Below, in pieces: positions 57,473 to 64,000 of a stretch of DNA of 64,000 nt. Position 1 is the first letter of the stretch. Each line of letters opens with the position of its first letter. Position numbers and translations under genes: made by a program. The stretch lies in NCBI RefSeq assembly GCF_040545875.1, contig NZ_JBEPMR010000015.1, one strand, 5' to 3'. Under the pieces are notes generated by a model. It was not told where the DNA came from, searched no databases, and saw only the letters and a list, made by a program, of their open reading frames with translations. This DNA is from Faecalicatena_A orotica (lineage in GTDB: Bacteria; Bacillota; Clostridia; Lachnospirales; Lachnospiraceae).

Positions 57473-58498
57473 ATGGAACAAAATAAAAAACTATCACTGA
57501 AGGAAGAAGTGGAAAGGGAAGCCAGAAAGATAGAGGAAGAAATTGAGAATAACCCTGATCTTGACGATATCAAAGTATCGGACAAGATGGAGGAATCACT
57601 TCTGGCAAAAATCCGGGCATATGAAAAGAAATGTGCCTCAGAGCATGAAAACAAAAATGTCAGAATGGAAGGTGCAGCAGAAGAACTTTCGGAGGAACTT
57701 GCGCCAAATTTTGCCGCGCGTACAAATGAAGACAATGTAGTGCATCTGTCTGCGGAAGACATGGAGGCACTGCGTCTCGGTAGAGAACTAATGAAAAAGA
57801 AAAGCAAGGAGGAAGAGCTATTCGAGGTTCATACCGAGTATCATAAGCACCTTAACAGTGATAATAAAGGAAAGGAGGGAAAAACGGACAAAGGGGAGAA
57901 GGCGAAAAGAATCCACATGCCGCGGAGAAGGAAATTTGTTGTTTCATTGGCAGCGGTTATGGTTCTTGTACTTGCAGTTGGTATGACGAGTGTGGGGAGC
58001 AAGTCATATTTAAAAGTGCTGTGGGAAAAGATGCATGGTGGGCAAGCTATGGAGGTCACAAATGTGGAGGATATGGTAACTCAAAATTCGAAGGATGGTG
58101 ATGAGGTAACTGCTTATAGAGAAATAAGAGAACAATTAAAAATAATGCCGATTAGGTTGGGATATAAACCAGAAAATATGAAGTTGGAAAATATAAGTAT
58201 TGACACAGAACAAAGAAGGGCATTTTTATTTTATGATTATAATGGAGAAATTATAAGATACGGAATATACGAAAATAATTCCGATTCTTCATTAGGACAA
58301 AAGGAAGAAGATACTTTAACGGATACCATAGAGATTGAAGCTTTGGATCAGACCATAGTCATAGAAGAATATGCTAAGAAAAATTCAAAACGATATTTAG
58401 TGAATTTTACAAAAGAGGGCGTTCATTATCAATTAAAGGGTGTAATGGAAAAGGAGGAATTTATTAAAATAGTAAAAAATTTAATTAATTTAAATTAA
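57473..58498 (+). CDS. DUF4367 membrane protein, possible anti-sigma factor
   Basis: 341 residues. The N-terminal 150 are cytosolic, charged and helical (EEVEREAREKIEE-like heptads), one membrane helix spans about 154-174 (FVVSLAAVMVLVLAVGM), and the outer part ends in a DUF4367 domain (IMPIRLGYKPENMKLENISI, then LVNFTKEGVHYQLKGVMEKE). In Lachnospiraceae such proteins accompany ECF sigma factors. From about 58090 the DNA turns notably AT-rich compared with the front half. AAGGGGAACATGT precedes the ATG. Confidence 0.8.
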   Translation: MEQNKKLSLKEEVEREARKIEEEIENNPDLDDIKVSDKMEESLLAKIRAYEKKCASEHENKNVRMEGAAEELSEELAPNFAARTNEDNVVHLSAEDMEALRLGRELMKKKSKEEELFEVHTEYHKHLNSDNKGKEGKTDKGEKAKRIHMPRRRKFVVSLAAVMVLVLAVGMTSVGSKSYLKVLWEKMHGGQAMEVTNVEDMVTQNSKDGDEVTAYREIREQLKIMPIRLGYKPENMKLENISIDTEQRRAFLFYDYNGEIIRYGIYENNSDSSLGQKEEDTLTDTIEIEALDQTIVIEEYAKKNSKRYLVNFTKEGVHYQLKGVMEKEEFIKIVKNLINLN

Positions 58499-58560
58499 AT
58501 GCATAAGTTTTATAATGTTGAGTTGTTTAATTAAAGAAGGGTGTAAAAGGGAGGATACTA

Positions 58561-59064
58561 ATGATAAAAAGAATTATTTCTATATTTTGTGCACTGTTAG
58601 TAATTTGTGGTATGTTTGCAGTATCACTGACAGATGTTAATGCTAAAGAGAGCGATAGTATTCAAATAGATGGTTCTTATCTTACTTTACGGGATACATC
58701 CACAGGTTATACGAACGGCGGTGTGGTTACCAGAGGAGAACATTTAATGGATGGTGAATGTTCAATAACAAAAGCTGGTAGGGGCCGGATTTATGTGTAT
58801 GCTTCAACCACAGCAGATCATACAGTAGATTATATAGCAACAGTTATATATGTAGATCGGTATAATCAAGAAACAGAAACATGGGGACAGATTGATTATT
58901 GGCAGGTTGAAGATCATAATACATATTTTGTAAGTACAAGTAAGTCATTTGCAGTAGACAGAGGGTATTTTTATAGAGTACATGCAGATCATGTTGCGGG
59001 GATGAAAGCAGAATATCCTTATGAGGAAGCTACATCCTTAACCGATGGAATCTGGATAGACTAA
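58561..59064 (+). CDS. Small secreted protein, DUF6147-like
   Basis: 167 residues with a signal peptide (about 1-28, cut near VNA-KE). The mature part is beta-rich (YLTLRDTSTGYTNGGVVTRG, then RGRIYVYASTTADHTVDYIA and QIDYWQVEDHNTYFVSTSKS). I recognise the layout of DUF6147, secreted proteins of unknown role in Lachnospiraceae, often several per genome and often behind a regulatory membrane protein. The coding DNA is AT-rich, like the end of the upstream gene. GGGAGGATACTA precedes the ATG. Confidence 0.7.
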   Translation: MIKRIISIFCALLVICGMFAVSLTDVNAKESDSIQIDGSYLTLRDTSTGYTNGGVVTRGEHLMDGECSITKAGRGRIYVYASTTADHTVDYIATVIYVDRYNQETETWGQIDYWQVEDHNTYFVSTSKSFAVDRGYFYRVHADHVAGMKAEYPYEEATSLTDGIWID

Positions 59065-59086
59065 CACCTCTCCATCCGCAGCCTCA

Positions 59087-59245
59087 CCCCTCTTTGAGGA
59101 ATTGAAGCAGTTGTCAGGTTTTTTACATAACAGGAGAAACTATTAACAAAAATTTTGATTATAGAAAAGACCTGTACCGAGAAAACACCACAAATTTTTT
59201 TATATGTATTTCACCTGACAACTGCTTCAATTCCTCAAAGAGGGG
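59087..59245. mobile_element. MITE-like element with perfect 33-bp terminal inverted repeats
   Basis: CCCCTCTTTGAGGAATTGAA and the next 13 bases (59087-59119) return exactly in reverse complement at 59213-59245. The 93-base centre is AT-rich without an open frame. The flanks share only CA at both sides, so a target duplication is uncertain. A non-autonomous transposon remnant is the simplest reading. Confidence 0.75.
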
Positions 59246-59288
59246 CACTCAAGAATGAGTAGGCACATGGAGATTGATATTACAAAAA

Positions 59289-59323
59289 GAAAGCAATCGG
59301 ATTATTTTCCGGTTGCTTTTTTT
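59289..59323 (-). terminator. Terminator overlapping the end of the TSCPD gene
   Basis: AAGCAATCGG/CCGGTTGCTT with A and T runs on both sides; the last codons of the TSCPD gene lie in the 3-prime half. Confidence 0.75.
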
Positions 59324-59544
59324 AATGCTTTTGCTAACTGGTCGGGGCAGGATGTTTTTTTGAAACCGCACTGAATCCCTTCTATCTTTGAAATTGCTTC
59401 GTCTACGTCCATGCCTTCGATGAGACGTGAGATTCCTTGAAGATTTCCATTGCACCCTCCGGTGAAGGCTACGTTTTTGACTTTGTTGTCTTCTATATCG
59501 AAGTTTATCATCTGTGAACAGACGCCTTGTGTTTTGTACTGCAT
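59302..59544 (-). CDS. TSCPD domain protein (TIGR03905 type)
   Basis: 80 residues. The family name motif is present as KKTSCPDQLAKAL. Other Cys residues are in GVCSQMINF, FTGGCNGNL and IQCGFKK, so five Cys could bind metal. Related domains occur at the C-terminus of B12-dependent ribonucleotide reductases; the stand-alone role is not established. AAAAGGAGGTAATTACA precedes the ATG. Confidence 0.92.
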   Translation of the reverse strand: MQYKTQGVCSQMINFDIEDNKVKNVAFTGGCNGNLQGISRLIEGMDVDEAISKIEGIQCGFKKTSCPDQLAKALKKATGK

Positions 59545-59994
59545 TGTAATTACCTCCTTTTTCGGAATATTTCAACTGATTAATCTGGTGTCAGCGCACT
59601 GGCAGATTCATTTCCCGTCTGTGTGACAGTGCAATCATAAGCCAGAAACACCGATAATAATAAGCTATTGGTATTATAGCAAAATGAAAATAAAAATACC
59701 AGACCTATTTCGTGTGTCAATTTTCGAGCCATTTTCCAATAAAATGACAGGAGTTTTCTTAAGGGGAAAAGGAAGATGTGATTTGAATTATTTTGTTAAA
59801 TTGAAGGATCGATGCTATTATTTTATTCTATGTTTCTTAAGTCTGAGATATTCCTGTTTTAAGCTGAAATTATGCTGCTGTGGCGAATTATGTAGAACGC
59901 TTTTTAAGGCAAGTCCCGAAAAGTTGAGATATAATAGGCTCACACCAAACAAATGGTAGTTGTGTCACAACCATATAAAACAGGAGGTCTTATT
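59545..59994. other. Gene-free stretch
   Basis: Contains the upstream region of the TSCPD gene (a likely TATAAT at 59673-59678 on the minus strand) and AT-rich DNA. An open frame of 91 codons from 59684 has no ribosome site and odd Cys/Phe-rich composition, so it is not called. A TATAAT at about 59929-59934 could serve the next gene. Confidence 0.5.
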
Positions 59995-60762
59995 ATGTTT
60001 AAAAACGTAGCAGCCGACACAAACATTATTTTCTATTTAATGATTGCGGTAGGCATCATCGGGGTACTGGCAAAAATAGTGAACCAGCTAACCCTTCGCC
60101 GAATGGTAAAAGCAGCAGGCAATATGCAGAAGAGCACACACAAACTGATGAAACTGGTGCGCGCCAAGTATGAGCACGCATGCATGATACACGATGCAGT
60201 AGATAATGTAGGGGCATTTGTGGAGAAGTACATATATGAATACAGAGGATTTATTTTACGGGTACATACATGGAGGCAGATAGAGGCACAGGCGATCTGG
60301 TTTTCAGGAATTTTAGCTATATTAGGAGCAGGAGGACATTATCTGGCACACGGGTTCTGCGAGGGAATGTTCCAGTATCTGGCTGCAGGGGCAGCGGAAA
60401 TGATCGCATTGTTTGTGATAAGACAGTTATCAGACGAACCTTATAAAATTAGTGCAGCAAAGAATTATATGGTAGATTACCTTGAAAATGTCTGTGCACA
60501 CCGCTACAAGAAGGTGAAACAGACGGAAAAGGAAAACATAGATGTAATCAGTCCGGAGAGCGTTGGGGCAACAAGGGCAGCCGTCCAGCGTGAGGAACAG
60601 GAATTGCCCATTAATATAGAGGGTGAGCCGCGCAGGGCAGAAAAAGGCGAGGCCGCAAGACAGGTGATCAGACGTACGGTAAAGGAAAAAATGGAGGAGG
60701 ATGAGCAGCCTGCACTAAAAGAGGAGGCAATTCGTCAAATATTAGAGGAGTTTTTAGCTTGA
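59995..60762 (+). CDS. Membrane protein with two-helix core and charged tail, function unknown
   Basis: 255 residues from ATG 59995 (CAGGAGGTCTTATT ahead; the frame is open 14 codons further, without a ribosome site). One helix at about 10-28, a long amphipathic stretch (LTLRRMVKAAGNMQKSTHKL), two more hydrophobic segments (about 105-125 and 130-148), then a charged tail of 100 residues ending KEEAIRQILEEFLA. The layout recalls MotA/TolQ-like proteins only superficially. It precedes pgi by 61 bases. Confidence 0.7.
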   Translation: MFKNVAADTNIIFYLMIAVGIIGVLAKIVNQLTLRRMVKAAGNMQKSTHKLMKLVRAKYEHACMIHDAVDNVGAFVEKYIYEYRGFILRVHTWRQIEAQAIWFSGILAILGAGGHYLAHGFCEGMFQYLAAGAAEMIALFVIRQLSDEPYKISAAKNYMVDYLENVCAHRYKKVKQTEKENIDVISPESVGATRAAVQREEQELPINIEGEPRRAEKGEAARQVIRRTVKEKMEEDEQPALKEEAIRQILEEFLA

Positions 60763-60823
60763 TAAAGCATAGCATATTTGATAGAATTAGCTTGTAAAAA
60801 CGATTAGAGAGGAAGGATGAACA

Positions 60824-62173
60824 ATGGCTAATAAAGTTACATTTGATTATTCGAAAGCAAGTAGTTTTATTCAGGAACATGAGATGGAATATATGAGCGA
60901 ACTGGTTGCACAGGCGAAGGACAAGCTGGTTGCAAAGACAGGAGCGGGAAATGATTTCCTTGGATGGATCGACCTTCCGGTTGATTATGATAAAGAAGAA
61001 TTCGCGCGTATCCAGAAGGCAGCAGAGCAGATCCGCGAGGATTCGGAAGTATTGTTGGTTATCGGAATCGGCGGCTCTTATCTGGGAGCAAGAGCTGCAA
61101 TTGAATTCCTTGGACATTCATTTGCCAATGTCGTTTCCAAAGACGTCAGAAAGTCCCCGGAAGTTTATTATGTGGGGAACAGCATCAGCAGCAAGTACAT
61201 AAAAGACCTGATGGATGTAGTAGGCGACAGAGATTTTTCCATTAACATGATTTCCAAATCTGGTACGACAACAGAGCCAGCCATTGCCTTCCGTGTATTT
61301 AAAGAAATCTTGGAAAAGAAATATGGAAAAGAGGGAGCAGCAAAGAGAATCTATGCTACGACCGATAAATCCAGAGGAGCTTTGAAGAACCTTGCCACAG
61401 AAGAAGGATACGAGACTTTCGTAGTACCGGATGATGTTGGCGGACGTTTTTCCGTACTTACGGCAGTAGGGCTTCTTCCGATTGCAGTCAGCGGTGCAGA
61501 CATCACGAAGCTGATGGAAGGTGCAGCGGCAGGAAGAAAAGAAGCGCTGGAGAATGATTTTGCAGAGAACGGAGCACTGCAGTATGCAGCAGCCCGCAAT
61601 ATCCTGCTTAGAAAAGGCAAGGCCGTTGAGATTGTAGCCAATTATGAGCCAAGCCTGCATTATGTATCTGAATGGTGGAAACAGTTGTATGGAGAGAGCG
61701 AAGGTAAAGACCAGCGGGGTATCCTCCCGGCATCAGTAGATTTGACGACCGATCTGCACTCTATGGGACAGTTCATTCAGGACGGAAGCAGAATTATGTT
61801 TGAGACGGTTCTGAATGTAGAGGAATCGCCGGCAGAGATTATGATCAATGAAGAACCGGTTGACCTTGACGGATTGAATTACCTGAAAGGCAAGACCGTA
61901 GATTTTATAAATAAGAGTGCAATGAACGGAACAATTCTTGCCCATACAGACGGTAATGTACCGAACCTGATGGTGACGATTCCGGAGCAGAATGAATTTT
62001 ATCTGGGACAGTTGTTCTACTTCTTTGAGTTCGCATGCGGCGTTAGTGGATATTTACTCGGCGTGAATCCATTTAATCAGCCAGGCGTGGAGAGCTATAA
62101 GAAGAACATGTTTGCACTTCTGGGTAAACCAGGGTTTGAAGAAGAAAGAGAAAAGTTATTAAAGAGATTATAA
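60824..62173 (+). CDS. pgi: Glucose-6-phosphate isomerase
   Basis: 449 residues of the short bacterial type; interconverts glucose-6-phosphate and fructose-6-phosphate. VIGIGGSYLGARAAIEF, SKSGTTTEPAIAFR (sugar phosphate site), DDVGGRFSVLTAVGL, LTTDLHSMGQFIQDG and the terminal GYLLGVNPFNQPGVESYKKN with the catalytic Lys are all present. AGAGAGGAAGGATGAACA precedes the ATG. It ends at a good terminator. Confidence 0.97.
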   Translation: MANKVTFDYSKASSFIQEHEMEYMSELVAQAKDKLVAKTGAGNDFLGWIDLPVDYDKEEFARIQKAAEQIREDSEVLLVIGIGGSYLGARAAIEFLGHSFANVVSKDVRKSPEVYYVGNSISSKYIKDLMDVVGDRDFSINMISKSGTTTEPAIAFRVFKEILEKKYGKEGAAKRIYATTDKSRGALKNLATEEGYETFVVPDDVGGRFSVLTAVGLLPIAVSGADITKLMEGAAAGRKEALENDFAENGALQYAAARNILLRKGKAVEIVANYEPSLHYVSEWWKQLYGESEGKDQRGILPASVDLTTDLHSMGQFIQDGSRIMFETVLNVEESPAEIMINEEPVDLDGLNYLKGKTVDFINKSAMNGTILAHTDGNVPNLMVTIPEQNEFYLGQLFYFFEFACGVSGYLLGVNPFNQPGVESYKKNMFALLGKPGFEEEREKLLKRL

Positions 62174-62231
62174 TCGAATAAAAGTGTAGAATAAATGTTA
62201 ACTGGAAAAAATATGTAGGAAGTTCTAGCAG

Positions 62232-62268
62232 GACAGAGGCCTTAGAATCAGAGGTCTCTGTTCTTTTT
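62232..62268 (+). terminator. Terminator of pgi
   Basis: GACAGAGGCCT pairs with AGGTCTCTGTT (one wobble or bulge), followed by CTTTTTT. Confidence 0.8.
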
Positions 62269-62372
62269 TACACAGTTTATATTTCAGTCAGTCCCCCGGC
62301 GGCATTTTCCATGTTAATATGTTGAAAAGTATGCTACAATGTGGATAAATAATTAATAGGAGGCGCAAGGGG

Positions 62373-63200
62373 ATGAAAAAACCGAGGAACAACAGGAATC
62401 TGAAGATTGTAATTATTGTGATTATCTGCCTGACCTTTATTGTGGGTATCGGAGCCGGAATAGGGGCCGGCACTTATATTTCAAATAAAAAGGCGCAGAA
62501 GATGGAAGTGACGAAATTGAAAGATACGGCTTTGAATGACAGCAGTCAGGTCAAGGGGGACGGTGCAGAGAAAGAGGATGATAAGAAGCCGGAAGCGGAT
62601 AAGCCGGAAACGAATGATTCCAAGGATGATAAGGATTCCGGCAGCGGGGATAACAGTCAGAACTCCTCCCAGAATAAAGACAATGCAGATAACAGCAGTC
62701 AGTCCCAAAATCAGGGAAGTACATACGATGCTTCTGTACCGGCAGACGACACAGGCATACACAGATATGAGTATATTATCAGTGACTGTACATGGCAGGA
62801 GGCGTTTCAGGACTGCCTGAACAGGGGCGGCTACCTTGTCCGGATCAACAGTTCGAAAGAGTATGAGACGATCAGAAAGGAAATCAGCCGGCAGAAGATG
62901 ACGGATATTTATTTCAAACTCGGCGGAAGGCGTGATAACCAGTCTCAGGACTACTACTGGGTGAATCAGGATAATAAGCTGTTTGGTGAAAAATTAAATT
63001 CAGACGACAGCTGGTGTTCAGACGAATGGATGGGCGGCGAACCAAGTTTTCAGGACGGGAATCTGGAAGAGAAGTATATGGACCTGTTTTTCTATGACGG
63101 AGAGAAACGGTTTGTCTGGAATGACGTTCCGGATGATATGCTTGCGGCAGAGCCGGCGTATTCAGGGAAACTGGGATATATATGTGAGTATGAGGATTAA
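62373..63200 (+). CDS. Membrane-anchored protein with C-type-lectin-like domain
   Basis: 275 residues. Basic N-terminus, one membrane helix (about 12-34), a low-complexity Asp/Lys/Ser/Asn/Gln linker (about 45-120), then a C-type-lectin fold of about 145 residues: CTWQEAFQDCLNRGGYLVRI, YFKLGGRRD, DYYWVNQDNKLFG, WMGGEPSFQ, FVWNDVPDD and LGYICEYED. WND is the second calcium-site motif of true C-type lectins, and EPS stands near the EPN position, so calcium-dependent sugar binding is possible but unproven. AGGAGGCGCAAGGGG precedes the ATG. A DnaA box is at 62340-62348 in its upstream region. Confidence 0.82.
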   Translation: MKKPRNNRNLKIVIIVIICLTFIVGIGAGIGAGTYISNKKAQKMEVTKLKDTALNDSSQVKGDGAEKEDDKKPEADKPETNDSKDDKDSGSGDNSQNSSQNKDNADNSSQSQNQGSTYDASVPADDTGIHRYEYIISDCTWQEAFQDCLNRGGYLVRINSSKEYETIRKEISRQKMTDIYFKLGGRRDNQSQDYYWVNQDNKLFGEKLNSDDSWCSDEWMGGEPSFQDGNLEEKYMDLFFYDGEKRFVWNDVPDDMLAAEPAYSGKLGYICEYED

Positions 63201-63271
63201 AAAAGTCTAGATTTACTTGCCTGAACAGCAAAAATATAGTACTATAAACTCTTGAAGGAGTTGATTGACAA

Positions 63272-63817
63272 ATGATGTACTGGATTATTCTGATAGTCCT
63301 GGCAGTTTTAATTTTAGTCACCATCATTGCCACGATTGTGACGATTGTTAAGGAACGAAAAGTATATAAGAGTTATGAGCTTGATGAAGAGATAGATGAT
63401 GAAGATGAGGATGAAGAGGATTACGACGAGCGTCCTGCAAAGAAACGCAGGAAGAAGGCTGTGGAAGAGGAACCGGCTCCTGCTCCTAAGAAGAAACGCT
63501 GGAAACTCATCCTTGAGAACGTAGATACACAGGAACGCTACGATTTCATTTTCTATGACAGCTTTGGAATCGGAAGAACTACGAAGGAAGTGGCGTTCGA
63601 GGAGTTCCTTCCGCTGCCTGATGACAAGAAGATTTCCAAGGTCCACTGTTCTATCGTGAGAAGTAAAGACAAGCTGTACTTAAGGGATGAGGGATCAAAG
63701 AATCACACATATCTGAACGGTAAGAAGATTCAGAAGCCGATCCTGATCCAAAAGGAAGATATCATATCCATCGGTGAGACAGATCTGGAAGTAGTTAGAA
63801 TTTTAAGAGAAGCATAG
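63272..63817 (+). CDS. Membrane-anchored FHA-domain protein
   Basis: 181 residues. One helix at about 3-25, an acidic then basic linker (Asp/Glu-rich about 38-55, then KKRRKK), and a C-terminal FHA domain with the phosphothreonine-binding residues in FGIGRTTKEV, KISKVHCSIVR and NHTYLNGKKI. FHA domains read Ser/Thr kinase signals, so the protein likely reports to a PASTA-type kinase not in this window. AAGGAG is 12 bases ahead of the ATG, slightly far; ATG 63275 is further. It may partner the DUF6382 protein at 52616, which lacks its usual FHA domain. Confidence 0.88.
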   Translation: MMYWIILIVLAVLILVTIIATIVTIVKERKVYKSYELDEEIDDEDEDEEDYDERPAKKRRKKAVEEEPAPAPKKKRWKLILENVDTQERYDFIFYDSFGIGRTTKEVAFEEFLPLPDDKKISKVHCSIVRSKDKLYLRDEGSKNHTYLNGKKIQKPILIQKEDIISIGETDLEVVRILREA

Positions 63818-63842
63818 TCAGGTACGGAATGTATCTGGCGGG

Positions 63843-63870
63843 GCCCGGAACTTTTTGTTTCCGGGCTTTT
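63843..63870 (+). terminator. Terminator of the FHA-protein gene
   Basis: GCCCGGAA (63843-63850) pairs with TTCCGGGC (63859-63866), then TTTT. Nothing further is recognised up to 64000. Confidence 0.8.
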
Positions 63871-64000
63871 CTGCTGTTTCCATTACTTTTTACCTCACCT
63901 TTTTGCGTGAATTCCAAAACTGAACCCTGTATGCAAGACTAAATCCCACGTACCATTAAAAAACGTACTGATTTAAAGAAATTTTTCATCACATTTGCGC

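Noticed and set aside
59684..59959. 91-codon open frame rich in Cys and Phe
   Set aside because: No ribosome site, odd composition and no family resemblance; treated as intergenic.
1..64000. tRNA, rRNA, prophage or integrative element
   Set aside because: None seen: no cloverleaf-like gene with CCA-end context, no rRNA segments, and no integrase, terminase or relaxase among the proteins.

Overview
The window looks like chromosomal DNA of a gut-type Firmicute, most likely family Lachnospiraceae (class Clostridia). The evidence is a set of sporulation genes (spoIID, a spoIIQ-like gene, bofA, a cwlD-like amidase), oxygen-defence genes of strict anaerobes (rubrerythrin, reverse rubrerythrin, a PerR-like Fur protein), a T-box in front of ileS, Gram-positive TTGACA/TATAAT promoters and AGGAGG ribosome sites, a secretin-free Tad pilus locus, and families typical of that group (DUF3791, DUF5702, DUF6382, TSCPD, DUF1858, DUF6147). 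No rRNA, tRNA, CRISPR array, prophage or complete insertion sequence was seen.

Layout. 0-5 kb: edge of a DUF3791 gene, a structured repeat, a soluble hybrid histidine kinase and a D,D-carboxypeptidase. 5-15 kb: a SARP/BTAD-type regulator on the minus strand, T-box/ileS, glycogen phosphorylase, a membrane protein, then spoIID and spoIIQ. 15.5-25.5 kb: a fucose-glycan cluster (CUT1 sugar importer plus three different GH29 alpha-L-fucosidases), followed by two convergent LacI-type regulators. 25.6-32.5 kb: a GIY-YIG protein, an internally shortened PD-(D/E)XK protein, the oxidative stress block, a secreted NlpC/P60 hydrolase with a structured leader, a gene-free AT-rich stretch with a cluster of DnaA boxes, DUF1858 and mecA. 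32.7-38 kb: a second CUT1 importer with an enzyme I cannot place in a known family, behind a promoter that carries a palindromic operator. 38-45 kb: a GH18 protein, a cwlD-like amidase, a Sua5 protein fused to a phosphatase-like domain without its catalytic Cys, upp, dCMP deaminase and bofA. 45-54 kb: a Tad (Flp-type) pilus operon led by a run of RNA hairpins and ending with DUF6382 and a rhomboid protease. 54-64 kb: a small histidine kinase, HIT protein, ECF-type sigma factor, murG, a DUF4367 anti-sigma-like protein, a small secreted protein, a MITE-like element, TSCPD, pgi, a C-type-lectin-like surface protein and an FHA protein.

How it fits together. The two CUT1 clusters have no ATPase of their own, so they must share a housekeeping MsmX/UgpC-type ATPase encoded elsewhere. 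Glycogen phosphorylase and glucose-6-phosphate isomerase handle hexose phosphates. The envelope genes (carboxypeptidase, NlpC/P60, CwlD, MurG, SpoIID/IIQ) reflect growth and sporulation.

The least explained material is mostly non-coding: a dispersed repeat family with three hairpins whose stems co-vary between two copies; two cases where a terminator-like hairpin carries the ribosome site of the next gene; the hairpin chain before the pilus operon; the DnaA-box cluster; and a perfect 34-bp palindrome before the reverse rubrerythrin. Pairings and motifs were read by eye; no search, folding or alignment program was run.
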